Below, piece by piece: positions 15,326 to 23,345 of a stretch of 64,000 bases of DNA (within the stretch, counting starts at the first letter, position 1; each line of letters opens with the position of its first letter). Origin of the DNA: Parabacteroides sp. TM07-1AC (GTDB lineage: Bacteria > Bacteroidota > Bacteroidia > Bacteroidales > Tannerellaceae); the NCBI RefSeq assembly GCF_003480915.1, contig NZ_QUKD01000015.1, forward strand, positions 77,431 through 141,430, read 5' to 3'. The position numbers and the translations under genes are program-made. A model generated the notes under the pieces. It was not told the DNA's origin. It made no database searches and saw only the letters and a program-made list of their open reading frames with translations.

Positions 15326-15955
15326 ATGAGCGCACAATATGATCTGTATGAAACGCCTTCACCTAAAGGGAAGGAGGACAAGAAATCACTGCATGCCCGC
15401 ATTTATCCTAAAAAAACGTATACGCGTGAAGAGTTTATTAGACATGTGGCTGCCTATGAACATTTGCCGAAAAATGTGTTGACCGGAGCACTCGATGCCA
15501 TTGTTGACGACTTACGTTATCTGCTTGCTGAGGGCAACATCGTGGAAGTGGGCGAGCTTGGCTTTTTTAGTACTTCGCTGAAGTGTCTGCAGGAAACGGA
15601 TGACGAGGAAGAAAAAATCAGGGCGGAATCAGTCACCTTCCAAAACGTACATCTAAGGCTCAGCAGCGAGTTTCGCAAAAAGATCAGCAGTGAGATGAAG
15701 CTGGAACGTGTGCATTCCCTTTCGCGAAAGAAGAAGAAAATCACCTCTACTGTGGAAGAAAGAAAGGAAAAGCTGGTGTCTTTTCTCAAAATAAATATCT
15801 GTATCACCCGAAAGGAATATATTCAGCTGAGCCAACTGACTTCTTACGGCGCTATGAATGAGCTGAATGATTTCATTAGCCGGGGAGTGCTTCGCCGGCG
15901 TGGCTCAGGCAAGTCTGTGGTATATGTTGCCGGCGAGAATCTGGATATTCTTTAA
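15326..15955 (+). CDS. HU-like DNA-binding protein with extra C-terminal domain
   Basis: A 209-residue protein. Residues ~20-125 match the Bacteroidetes HU/IHF-like domain (LHARIYPKKTYTREEFIRHV, GALDAIVDDLRYLLAEGNIV, VGELGFFSTSL, VTFQNVHLRLSSEFRKKI). A very basic linker (LSRKKKKI) follows, then a ~55-residue segment (ITRKEYIQLSQLTSYGAMNE, then LNDFISRGVLRRRGSGKSVVYV) that reads like a winged-helix or helix-turn-helix domain. Standard HU is about 90 residues, so this is an extended form. It stands alone between the two paralogous small-RNA units. Expected to bind DNA or RNA as a dimer; whether it acts on the neighbouring repeats or RNAs is conjecture. Confidence 0.82.
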   Translation: MSAQYDLYETPSPKGKEDKKSLHARIYPKKTYTREEFIRHVAAYEHLPKNVLTGALDAIVDDLRYLLAEGNIVEVGELGFFSTSLKCLQETDDEEEKIRAESVTFQNVHLRLSSEFRKKISSEMKLERVHSLSRKKKKITSTVEERKEKLVSFLKINICITRKEYIQLSQLTSYGAMNELNDFISRGVLRRRGSGKSVVYVAGENLDIL

Positions 15956-15966
15956 TATAACACAGA

Positions 15967-16006
15967 ATAGGTAGCCGGCACCTCTTTTTTTACTCAGTAA
16001 TAGGTA
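15967..16006 (+). promoter_or_regulatory. Two ATAGGTA heptamers upstream of the second small-RNA promoter
   Basis: ATAGGTA occurs at 15967-15973 and 16000-16006, 33 bp apart (about three helical turns). The second abuts the -33 TTG just as at small transcript 1. The complement TACCTAT fits the NarL-type heptamer TACYYMT. Candidate operators; no binding evidence. Confidence 0.35.
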
Positions 16007-16037
16007 TTGTGCACTCTTGCGGGCTGCCCTATCTTTG
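16007..16037 (+). promoter_or_regulatory. Promoter of small transcript 2
   Basis: TTG at 16007-16009 and TATCTTTG at 16030-16037, separated by 20 nt, exactly as in small transcript 1, and preceded by the same TAGGTATTG string. Confidence 0.7.
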
Positions 16038-16126
16038 CAATGTAAAAAGAAAGTAACACTATTAGTATAATCGCTATATCAAAACCTTTTTGCTAATTAT
16101 GTAAGCATATAAGATGATTAAACGTT

Positions 16127-16162
16127 ATGTCGGAATGTTTTTATTGGTTGTTTCCGACATAA
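16127..16162 (+). CDS. Tiny ORF, 11 residues, FYWLF core
   Basis: ATG at 16127 opens MSECFYWLFPT and stops at TAA 16160-16162. It occupies the hairpin of small transcript 2 in the same register as the tiny ORF at 15052. Only FYWLF and the start are shared with that peptide. It may be a translated micro-peptide or a by-product of the conserved loop. Confidence 0.35.
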   Translation: MSECFYWLFPT

Positions 16163-16166
16163 AAAA

Positions 16167-16198
16167 GGAGCTTTCCTGTGAAGGACGGTTCCTTTTTT
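16167..16198 (+). terminator. Intrinsic terminator of small transcript 2
   Basis: GGAGCTTTCCT pairs with AGGACGGTTCC (two G-U pairs, one mismatch) around GTGA, followed by TTTTTT. The loop and closing T-A pair match the terminator of small transcript 1, and the TCCT/AGGA versus TTCT/AGAA change is compensatory. Confidence 0.83.
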
Positions 16199-16211
16199 AT
16201 TTCTTATTCGA

Positions 16212-16401
16212 ACAATCAGTCATCCGACAGCAAACGAAGATATCACGATATCTTCGATCAGCATAATCGCTAATGACGGTGCCGTAATTGTTAAGGGTGC
16301 TGAAGGCAAGAATGTAGTAATCACGAACGTACTTGGTCTGACAATTGCTAACACAGTCATTACATCGTTTTGAAGCTACATTTTTCGTAGTTTTGTGGTA
16401 A
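16212..16401 (+). pseudogene. Decayed C-terminal fragment resembling DUF6383
   Basis: The plus strand reads THPT-like start then TANEDITISS, IIANDGAVIVKGAEGKNVVI, TNVLGLTIANTVITSF and a stop at 16371. The pattern NDGxVxVxGAxGKNVVITNVLGxxIANT is the C-terminal domain type seen at the end of many exported Parabacteroides/Bacteroides proteins (DUF6383). After a +1 shift the frame continues EATFFVVLW and stops at 16399, matching the expected NATIxxxxVVVV in decayed form. No upstream body remains. Recognition is from memory of the family, so moderate confidence. Confidence 0.5.
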
Positions 16402-16771
16402 AGAGTAAATGAAATGAGAATACAACGTAGGAAGGTGATTGATGAAAATAACATTTGGAGTAACCATGCAGAATTGAAGCAAGACTTCCCTTCCGCTGAC
16501 GGGAGAACAAAAACGGACAAAACAATATAGGGTTAGCGATCAGCTGGCGGATAACAACAAAGGCTCTCATTAATTTTTTTAGGTCACAATTTGTGATCTT
16601 AAAGATTCATATTCATCTTTTTTTGTATTATTTATCATACCATGCCCAGTGATACCTAAAACAAGCGATACACCCTAGTTATAGGGCCTTTTTAGTAACT
16701 ATTTGTAGTGATTTTGGCTGTTTGGGAGACATCCAGGTTGTACAATAGTTTTTAGTCACCTATAAAAGCAG
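16402..16771. other. Gene-free stretch upstream of pflB
   Basis: No convincing gene. Short broken frames (for example one ending KQYRVSDQLADNNKGSH at about 16572) suggest further decayed coding sequence continuing from the DUF6383-like remnant. A 13-bp palindrome TCACAATTTGTGA lies at 16584-16596 and could be an operator for a Crp/FNR-like regulator of pflB. Confidence 0.4.
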
Positions 16772-16779
16772 TACCTTTG
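16772..16779 (+). promoter_or_regulatory. -7 element of the pflB promoter
   Basis: TACCTTTG fits TAnnTTTG; transcription would start near 16786, about 29 nt before the pflB ATG. The -33 position reads TTT instead of TTG, which would suit a regulated promoter. Confidence 0.55.
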
Positions 16780-16814
16780 CATCGAAATTAAAACCGAAGT
16801 AAACAAAGATAGGT

Positions 16815-19055
16815 ATGAAGTTTGAAAACGAGAACTGGGCGCAGTTCAAAGGCGAAATTTGGAAAAGAGAGATTAATGTAAGGGATTTTATCCTGAACAA
16901 TTATAAACCTTATGAAGGGGATGATTCTTTCCTGAAGGGCTCCTCGGATAAGACGAAGAAAGTTTGGGATAAACTGACCGAAATGTTTAAGGTAGAAAGG
17001 GAGAAGGGTGTTTACGACGCTGAAACAAAATATCCTCAAGGCATAGATACTTACGGACCAGGTTATATTGACAAAGAAAACGAAGTAATTGTCGGCCTGC
17101 AAACCGATGCCCCTCTGAAACGCGGTATTTTCCCGAAAGGTGGTATTCGCATGGTGGAAAACAGCCTGGAAGCTTACGGCTACAAGCTGGATCCGATGAC
17201 AAAAGAAATCTTCACAAAATATAGAAAGACGCACAACGAAGGCGTTTTCTCTGCTTATACGGATGAAATGATTGCAGCACGTCGCTCCGCTATCATCACC
17301 GGACTGCCGGATGCTTACGGACGCGGACGTATCATCGGTGACTACCGCCGCGTAGCATTGTATGGTACTGCCATCCTGATTGAAGAGAAAAAGAACTATC
17401 TGAAAAGACTCGATATTCAGGAACTGACGGAAGAGATTATCCAGAGCCGTGAGGAGATATCCGAACAGATCAAGGCTCTGAAAGCCTTCGAAAAGATGTG
17501 TGCCGGCTATGGTTTCGATGTGACTAAACCAGCAAAGGATGCACGCGAAGCCGTTCAGTTTGTCTATCTGGCTTACCTGGCTGCTGTAAAAGACCAGGAT
17601 GGTGCGGCTATGTCGTTGGGACGTACTTCTACTTTCCTCGATATTTATATTGACAAAGATCTCCGTGAAGGTAAACTGACGGAAGAAGAAGCACAGGAGT
17701 TGATCGACCAGTTCATTATCAAACTGCGTATTGTCCGCTTCCTGCGTACTCCGGAATATAACGATCTGTTCTCCGGTGATCCGGTTTGGGTGACTGAATC
17801 TTTAGGCGGGCAGGGTGTCGACGGCCGTTCTTTGGTAACAAAGACATCTTACCGTTACCTGCATACATTATACAACCTCGGTCCGGCTCCGGAACCCAAC
17901 CTGACAGTGCTGTGGTTTAACAATGCTCCCGAAAACTGGAAACGTTTCTGTGCAAAGGTTTCTATCGATACTTCTGCTATCCAGTATGAGAACGACGATC
18001 TGATGCGTCCGGATTATGGCGATGATTATGGTATTGCCTGCTGTGTATCTCCGATGAAGATCGGTAAACAGATGCAGTATTTCGGTGCACGTGCCAACCT
18101 GGCTAAATGTTTGCTGTACGCGATCAATGGAGGACGTGACGAACGTTCGGGCGTACAGGTGGCTCCGAGATTCGAGCCGATCACCAGCGAATACCTCGAT
18201 TACAACGAAGTAATGGAGAAATACGAACAGATGATGCGCTGGCTGGCGAAAGTATATGTCAATGCTCTGAAGATCATCCACTATATGCACGATAAGTATG
18301 CTTACGAAGCATTCGAGATGGGCTTGCACGACGGTCATGTGGAACGTATCCGCGCGACAGGTATTGCCGGTCTTTCTATCGTTGCAGACTCGTTGGCGGC
18401 TATCCGCGATACGAAAGTGAAGGTGATCCGTGATGAACGCGGACTGGCTGTCGGCTTTGAACGTGAAGGCGATTATGTTCCTTTCGGAAATAACGATGAC
18501 CGTACGGACAGTATTGCCGTAGATATTACTGAAATGTTCATGGAATATCTGCGCCAGCACCAGACATACCGTAATGCTACTCCGACACAGTCTATCCTGA
18601 CCATTACTTCCAATGTGGTCTATGGTAAGAAGACAGGGGCTACTCCTGACGGGCGTGAAGGCGGTACGCCGTTTGCTCCGGGTGCCAACCCGATGAACGG
18701 ACGCGATACCAAGGGGGCGATCGCAGCACTGGCTTCTGTTGCCAAGTTGCCGTTCCAGCATGCACATGACGGCATCTCTTATACGTTTGCCGTTTCTCCT
18801 GCTACTTTAGGTAAAGAACGTGATACCCAGATCGCCAATATGGTTGGTTTGCTGGACGGTTACTTTACTCCGGACGGCGGACAACATCTGAACGTAAACG
18901 TATTCGACAAGGAATTGCTGCTCGACGCAATGGATCATCCTGAAAAGTATCCGCAGCTGACCATCCGTGTTTCCGGTTATGCCGTAAACTTCGTGAAGCT
19001 GACACGCGAACAGCAGTTAGACGTAATTTCAAGAACAATCAATCACTCACTTTAA
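16815..19055 (+). CDS. pflB: Formate C-acetyltransferase (pyruvate formate-lyase)
   Basis: Cytoplasmic glycyl-radical enzyme converting pyruvate and CoA to acetyl-CoA and formate during anaerobic growth. The 746-residue length is typical. The active-site cysteine pair is in [20 protein letters not shown] (about residues 413-414) and the glycyl radical loop is [20 protein letters not shown] near the C-terminus. [19 protein letters not shown] near residue 170 is also conserved. The activating enzyme is encoded 97 nt downstream, separated by a palindromic repeat element. The enzyme is oxygen-sensitive, consistent with an obligate anaerobe. Confidence 0.97.
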   Translation: MKFENENWAQFKGEIWKREINVRDFILNNYKPYEGDDSFLKGSSDKTKKVWDKLTEMFKVEREKGVYDAETKYPQGIDTYGPGYIDKENEVIVGLQTDAPLKRGIFPKGGIRMVENSLEAYGYKLDPMTKEIFTKYRKTHNEGVFSAYTDEMIAARRSAIITGLPDAYGRGRIIGDYRRVALYGTAILIEEKKNYLKRLDIQELTEEIIQSREEISEQIKALKAFEKMCAGYGFDVTKPAKDAREAVQFVYLAYLAAVKDQDGAAMSLGRTSTFLDIYIDKDLREGKLTEEEAQELIDQFIIKLRIVRFLRTPEYNDLFSGDPVWVTESLGGQGVDGRSLVTKTSYRYLHTLYNLGPAPEPNLTVLWFNNAPENWKRFCAKVSIDTSAIQYENDDLMRPDYGDDYGIACCVSPMKIGKQMQYFGARANLAKCLLYAINGGRDERSGVQVAPRFEPITSEYLDYNEVMEKYEQMMRWLAKVYVNALKIIHYMHDKYAYEAFEMGLHDGHVERIRATGIAGLSIVADSLAAIRDTKVKVIRDERGLAVGFEREGDYVPFGNNDDRTDSIAVDITEMFMEYLRQHQTYRNATPTQSILTITSNVVYGKKTGATPDGREGGTPFAPGANPMNGRDTKGAIAALASVAKLPFQHAHDGISYTFAVSPATLGKERDTQIANMVGLLDGYFTPDGGQHLNVNVFDKELLLDAMDHPEKYPQLTIRVSGYAVNFVKLTREQQLDVISRTINHSL

Positions 19056-19152
19056 CAGTTGATAGTTGACAAGTGACAGTTGACAGTTAGAGGATGCGTA
19101 AAGCTTCTCTACCTGTCATCTGTCAACAGTCAACTGTCATCTGTCAACTATC
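19056..19152. repeat. Palindromic TGACAGTT repeat element between pflB and pflA
   Basis: The whole gap is built from GTTGACA/TGTCAAC units. Plus-strand units (TTGATAGTTGACAAGTGACA and more) are mirrored by CTGTCAACTGTCATCTGTCA on the right, so the RNA would fold into a long imperfect hairpin. The 17-mer GTTGACAAGTGACAGTT (19065-19081) recurs exactly at 35817-35833 in a second such element, so this is a dispersed family. Confidence 0.8.
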
Positions 19153-19875
19153 ATGAAGGGGAAAATTCATTCTTTAGAAAGTTTCGGGACAGTCGATGGC
19201 CCCGGTATTCGTTTTGTTGTTTTTATGCAAGGGTGTCCGCTTCGTTGTCTCTATTGCCATAACCCGGATACCTGGGATAGCAGGGGAGAAGCTAAATACC
19301 TGTTGACACCGGAAGAACTACTTGCCGAAGTCTTACGTTACAAGAATTTTATAGCTAAAGGAGGGGTGACTGTCACAGGGGGAGAACCTTTGTTGCAGGC
19401 AGAGTTCCTTACTGCTTTTTTCCGTCTTTGCCGGGAAGCCGGCATCCATACGACACTGGATACCTCCGGTTATGTCTGTATACCGAAAGCATTGGAGGTA
19501 TTGGAATATACAGACCTTGTCCTGTTGGATATAAAAACGATCGATCCCGAATTACATCCTCGGTTGACGGCTGTAAAACTGGATAATACATTACGCTTTC
19601 TGGATGAACTGGAGAAACGGGATGTTCCTGTATGGATCCGTCACGTCATCGTTCCCGGATGGACGGATAATGACGAAGCCTTGGGTAAACTGGCGGAATA
19701 TATCAGCCGTTATAAAGTGGTACGGAAAGCCGAACTGTTACCTTACCATACAATGGGTGCTTACAAATACGAAGCACAAGGGATGGAGTACAAATTAAAA
19801 GACGTAGAACCTCTGTCTGCCGAACGTCTGGCAAATGCAAAAGAGATATTTAAGAAACAGGGTATAACCGTGTAA
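19153..19875 (+). CDS. pflA: Pyruvate formate-lyase activating enzyme
   Basis: Radical SAM enzyme of 240 residues that installs the glycyl radical on PflB. It carries the [4Fe-4S] motif CPLRCLYCH (CxxxCxxC, about residues 33-40), preceded by GTVDGPGIRFVVFMQG, and the GGEPLLQ SAM-binding stretch. FGTVDGPG is characteristic of activases of this type. The start at 19153 directly follows the repeat element; upstream frames within the repeat are artefacts. Confidence 0.96.
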   Translation: MKGKIHSLESFGTVDGPGIRFVVFMQGCPLRCLYCHNPDTWDSRGEAKYLLTPEELLAEVLRYKNFIAKGGVTVTGGEPLLQAEFLTAFFRLCREAGIHTTLDTSGYVCIPKALEVLEYTDLVLLDIKTIDPELHPRLTAVKLDNTLRFLDELEKRDVPVWIRHVIVPGWTDNDEALGKLAEYISRYKVVRKAELLPYHTMGAYKYEAQGMEYKLKDVEPLSAERLANAKEIFKKQGITV

Positions 19876-19965
19876 CCCTATTCAATCCGTTCCCTGTGAA
19901 TTTTTGCCGATAGGAAGAACATAGTTTTGTCCCATATTGTTACTCAAATAAAAGTAGGAACGAAT

Positions 19966-20868
19966 ATGGAACAACATCATCACGACCATCATCATCACGA
20001 AATAACCTCTTTGAATAAAGCCTTTATCATCGGTATTACCTTGAACCTGGCATTTGTTGTAGCCGAGTTTGCAGCGGGTTTCTGGTATAATTCGCTGGGG
20101 TTGCTGTCTGATGCCGGACATAACCTGGGCGATGTTGCCAGCCTCGTATTGGCTATGCTGGCTTTCCGGCTGGCAAAGGTACATCCGACCGCCAGTTATA
20201 CTTATGGATATAAAAAAAGTACGGTACTGGTCTCCCTACTGAATGCGGTCATTCTGTTGGTCGCTGTCGGTATCATTATAGCTGAGAGTATAACGAAGCT
20301 GCTTCATCCCCGTCCGGTGGAAGGAGATGCTATCGCCTGGGTTGCCGGGATCGGTGTCGTTATCAATGCGGTTACGGCGTGGCTTTTTATGAAAGATAAG
20401 GATAAGGACCTGAATGTGAAAGGGGCTTATCTGCATATGGCAGCGGATGCGCTGGTGTCTGTCGGTGTCGTTATTTCCGGGATTGTCATTGCACATACCG
20501 GCTGGTACATCATCGACCCGGTGATCGGGCTGGTCATCGCTTTGGTCATTATCTATTCTACCTGGGGATTGCTGCGTGACAGCCTGCGTCTTTCGCTGGA
20601 CGGTGTTCCTTCCGGAACGGATATCGAAAAGGTCGAAAAAGCCATGCACGCCGTGGAAGGTGTGAGAAGGGTCCATCACCTGCATATTTGGGCGATCAGT
20701 ACGACTGAAACAGCCTTGACCGCCCATGTTTCGATCGACGATCTTTCAGAAATGGAACGTATCAAACAGGAACTAAAACATGAGTTGCAGCATGTCGGCA
20801 TACATCATGCCACCCTGGAGTTCGAGACCTCGGAAATCAAGGGTGAAAACCTCTGCTGGCCAGATTGA
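19966..20868 (+). CDS. Cation diffusion facilitator (CzcD/ZitB-like zinc exporter)
   Basis: Inner-membrane metal/proton antiporter. The His-rich N-terminus (MEQHHHDHHHHEI) is followed by six predicted membrane segments. Transport-site motifs are LLSDAGHNLGD (HxxxD-type in TM2) and HMAADALVSVGV in TM5. The C-terminal cytoplasmic domain contains HHLHIWAISTTETALTAHV. The start was moved to ATG at 19966 because the longer frame begins with TTG and puts extra residues ahead of the His tract. Length 300 residues is usual. Zinc is the most likely substrate, also possible Cd or Co. Confidence 0.92.
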   Translation: MEQHHHDHHHHEITSLNKAFIIGITLNLAFVVAEFAAGFWYNSLGLLSDAGHNLGDVASLVLAMLAFRLAKVHPTASYTYGYKKSTVLVSLLNAVILLVAVGIIIAESITKLLHPRPVEGDAIAWVAGIGVVINAVTAWLFMKDKDKDLNVKGAYLHMAADALVSVGVVISGIVIAHTGWYIIDPVIGLVIALVIIYSTWGLLRDSLRLSLDGVPSGTDIEKVEKAMHAVEGVRRVHHLHIWAISTTETALTAHVSIDDLSEMERIKQELKHELQHVGIHHATLEFETSEIKGENLCWPD

Positions 20869-20947
20869 CTCTTCTTGTTAATAACTCTGAAATGCTGATA
20901 CTCAAAGATTTTGTCTATGAGTGCATAAAACCTTTCGATTGGATTTT

Positions 20948-20980
20948 TTGTTCTTACCTCGAATCGGCAACTTATCTTTG
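20948..20980 (+). promoter_or_regulatory. Promoter of ahpC
   Basis: TATCTTTG at 20973-20980 with TTG at 20948-20950 (22-nt gap, slightly wide). Transcription would start near 20987, about 40 nt before the ahpC ATG. Confidence 0.6.
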
Positions 20981-21027
20981 CATCAGAAACAAAACAAAAT
21001 AGTAATAACGATTAAAATAAAAATTCT

Positions 21028-21594
21028 ATGGAACCTATTATCAATTCACAAGCACCCGAGTTCAAAGTACAGGCATACCACAATGGTAAGTTCGAAACTG
21101 TAAGCAGCGACGATATCAAAGGCAAATGGGCAATTTTCTTTTTCTACCCGGCTGACTTTACTTTCGTTTGTCCGACTGAGTTGGTAGATATGGCTGACAA
21201 ATATGACCAGTTCCAGGCTATGGGCGTAGAGGTTTACTCTGTAAGTACAGATTCACACTTCGTACACAAAGCATGGCATGATGCTTCTGAAACGATCCGT
21301 AAGATCAAATATCCGATGTTGGCTGACCCGACAGGCGTATTGAGCCGTGCATTCGGTGTCATGATCGAAGAAGACGGTATGGCTTACCGCGGTACATTCC
21401 TGGTTAATCCGGAAGGAAAGATCAAACTGGCTGAAATCAACGATAACGGTATCGGTCGTAATGCAGACGAACTGCTTCGTAAAGTAGAAGCAGCTCAGTT
21501 CATCGCTGAACACCCGAGTGAAGTTTGTCCTGCCAAATGGAAAAAAGGCGGCGAAACATTGAAACCGAGCATCGATCTGGTCGGTAAGATCTAA
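21028..21594 (+). CDS. ahpC: Alkyl hydroperoxide reductase subunit C (2-Cys peroxiredoxin)
   Basis: Cytoplasmic peroxide-reducing enzyme of 188 residues. The peroxidatic site is FYPADFTFVCPTELVDMADK with Cys near residue 48, and the resolving Cys is in SEVCPAKWKKGG near residue 167. It is partnered with AhpF encoded 141 nt downstream. The two genes are separated by a small hairpin and a repeat element that may lower ahpF expression relative to ahpC. Confidence 0.97.
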   Translation: MEPIINSQAPEFKVQAYHNGKFETVSSDDIKGKWAIFFFYPADFTFVCPTELVDMADKYDQFQAMGVEVYSVSTDSHFVHKAWHDASETIRKIKYPMLADPTGVLSRAFGVMIEEDGMAYRGTFLVNPEGKIKLAEINDNGIGRNADELLRKVEAAQFIAEHPSEVCPAKWKKGGETLKPSIDLVGKI

Positions 21595-21614
21595 GAAAAG
21601 CGAAAGCTTTTCTT
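21593..21614 (+). promoter_or_regulatory. GNRA-capped hairpin after ahpC
   Basis: AAGAAAAGC pairs perfectly with GCTTTTCTT around the loop GAAA (21602-21605). It overlaps the ahpC stop codon region and could act as a weak terminator or 3'-end stabiliser within the ahpCF operon. Confidence 0.6.
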
Positions 21615-21733
21615 AATTGAAAATTGAGAATTGAAAATTGAAAATGAGTCTTTGGTACAAGGTTTTCAATTCTCAGTTCTCAATTCTTTTTTCAGGGATT
21701 AATTTTCAATTTTCAACTTTCAATTTTCAATTA
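21615..21733. repeat. TTGAAAATTG repeat element between ahpC and ahpF
   Basis: The gap consists of iterated AATTGAAAATTGAGAATTGA-type units on the left and TCAATTCTCAGTTCTCAATT, TTTTCAATTTTCAACTTTCA units on the right, forming a long imperfect inverted repeat. It resembles in architecture, but not in sequence, the GTTGACAG elements at 19.06 and 35.8 kb. Confidence 0.75.
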
Positions 21734-21735
21734 AT

Positions 21736-23286
21736 ATGTTAGATGCATCAATGAAAAATCAGTTATCCGGCATTTTCGGCGGATTAACGAACGAATATAT
21801 TTTTGACGTGCGGGTTTCTCCTGAACACGAAAGCCGCAAGGAACTGTTGGAACTGCTGAACGATGTAGCAGATTGTTCCGATAAAATCTCTGTACAGGTA
21901 GCCGATGGCGACGGTCTGGAATTTTCCTTGTTGAAGAACGGTGAGAAAACCGGGATAAAGTTCCGCGGTGTTCCTAACGGACACGAATTTACGTCTCTCC
22001 TGCTGGCACTTCTGAATAGCGATGGCAAAGGTAAAAATATCCCCGATGAAAGTATCTGCAACCGTGTGAAAGCTCTGAACGGTCCGGTCAAACTGACTAC
22101 CTATGTCTCTCTGACCTGTACCAATTGTCCGGACGTAGTGCAGGCTTTGAACGCAATGGCTACACTGAATCCGGAGATCACGCATGAGATGGTAGACGGG
22201 GCGATCAACCAGGAAGAAGTGGAAGCCATGAAAGTGCAGGGTGTCCCTTCTGTCTTTGCCGACGGCAAACTGATCCATGTGGGACGGGGCGATTTCGGTG
22301 AACTGCTCGGTAAGCTGGAAGCTCAGTACGGCGTGAAGGAAACAGACTTGCCTGTTGTTGAGAAGAACTACGATGTGATCATTGTGGGCGGTGGTCCGGC
22401 TGGTAGTGCGGCTGCCATCTATACGGTGCGTAAAGGCTTGAAAGTAGCCGTTGTTGCAGATCGTATCGGTGGTCAGGTGAAGGAAACGGTGGGTATTGAG
22501 AATATGATATCTGTTCCTCAGACCACTGGTCAGCAACTGGCGCTCGACCTGATGTCGCATATGAAAGATTATCCGATCGACATCCTCGAACATCGCCGTG
22601 TGGAGAATGTGACAATAGAGGGCCGTGATAAGATATTAACGACTTCTACCGGCGAGAAATTGATTGCTCCTGCCGTGATTGTGGCAACCGGAGCGAGCTG
22701 GCGTCGTCTGAATATCCCTGGTGAAGCGGAATATATCGGACGTGGTGTCGCTTTTTGTCCGCATTGTGACGGACCGTTCTATAAAGGGAAACATGTCGCT
22801 GTAGTGGGTGGCGGTAATTCCGGTATCGAGGCGGCTATCGACCTGGCTGGTATCTGCTCGAAGGTAACAGTGTTGGAATTTGCCGATACGCTGAAAGCCG
22901 ACCAGGTATTGCAGGATAAACTTAGAAGCCTGCCCAATGTGGAGATATTCATGAATTCACAAACTATGGAAGTATTGGGGAACGGTGAGAAGGTAACCGG
23001 TATCCGTGTCAAGGACCGTCAGACGGATGAAGTACGTACGATTGAGTTGGATGGTATATTCGTTCAGATAGGTTTGGCTGCTAATAGCGGTGCTTTCCGT
23101 GAGGTAGTGGATACGAACCGTCCGGGTGAGATCGTGATCGATAACCATTGCCGTACCAGTGTGCCGGGTATCTATGCGGCAGGCGATGTTTCAACTGTGC
23201 CTTACAAACAGATTATCATTTCGATGGGCGAAGGGGCGAAAGCGGCACTGACTGCTTTCGAAGACCGGATGCGCGGCATGTTGTAA
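21736..23286 (+). CDS. ahpF: Alkyl hydroperoxide reductase subunit F
   Basis: NAD(P)H-dependent flavoprotein that reduces AhpC. The N-terminal tandem thioredoxin-like domain carries TCTNCPDVVQAL (redox CxxC near residue 130). Next come FAD binding (YDVIIVGGGPAGSAAAIYTV), the second dithiol FCPHCDGPFYKGK, NADH binding (VAVVGGGNSGIEAAIDLAG) and the C-terminal PGIYAAGDVSTVPYKQIIIS. The 516 residues are normal for AhpF. Confidence 0.97.
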   Translation: MLDASMKNQLSGIFGGLTNEYIFDVRVSPEHESRKELLELLNDVADCSDKISVQVADGDGLEFSLLKNGEKTGIKFRGVPNGHEFTSLLLALLNSDGKGKNIPDESICNRVKALNGPVKLTTYVSLTCTNCPDVVQALNAMATLNPEITHEMVDGAINQEEVEAMKVQGVPSVFADGKLIHVGRGDFGELLGKLEAQYGVKETDLPVVEKNYDVIIVGGGPAGSAAAIYTVRKGLKVAVVADRIGGQVKETVGIENMISVPQTTGQQLALDLMSHMKDYPIDILEHRRVENVTIEGRDKILTTSTGEKLIAPAVIVATGASWRRLNIPGEAEYIGRGVAFCPHCDGPFYKGKHVAVVGGGNSGIEAAIDLAGICSKVTVLEFADTLKADQVLQDKLRSLPNVEIFMNSQTMEVLGNGEKVTGIRVKDRQTDEVRTIELDGIFVQIGLAANSGAFREVVDTNRPGEIVIDNHCRTSVPGIYAAGDVSTVPYKQIIISMGEGAKAALTAFEDRMRGML

Positions 23287-23304
23287 CGTAACGGTATATA
23301 TTAT

Positions 23305-23345
23305 AAAAAGAGACCCTCAAGCTATGGACTGAGGGTCTCTTTTTT
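23305..23345. terminator. Bidirectional terminator between ahpF and the S9 peptidase gene
   Basis: A perfect stem AAAAAGAGACCCTCA / TGAGGGTCTCTTTTT with a 10-nt loop; A-tract on one side and T-tract on the other, so it can serve both convergent genes. Confidence 0.9.

Larger units (their letters stand above)
16044..16198 (+). ncRNA. Putative structured small RNA 2, paralogue of RNA 1
   Basis: Layout matches small RNA 1: promoter, ACTATTAGTATAATCG (16058-16073), variable middle, hairpin, terminator. The hairpin stem is ATGTCGGAA (16127-16135) with TTCCGACAT (16152-16160) and the loop is TGTTTTTATTGGTTGT. Stem bases differ from RNA 1 at several positions on both sides yet still pair, while TTTTTATTGGTTGTT is invariant; this is direct covariation evidence for RNA structure. 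The next real gene downstream is pflB, more than 600 bp away, beyond the terminator. Confidence 0.7.

Noticed and set aside
16376..16570. Minus-strand frames of 64 and 107 residues upstream of pflB
   Set aside because: No recognisable domain, no promoter or plausible signal; composition is that of non-coding or decayed DNA.
14745..16814. tRNA or other standard RNA gene in the gene-poor region
   Set aside because: No cloverleaf or CCA end could be found; the RNA candidates have hairpin-terminator structure only.
19056..21733. Insertion sequences or transposon ends
   Set aside because: The repeats are short iterated palindromes without transposase genes or clear terminal inverted repeats with target duplications.
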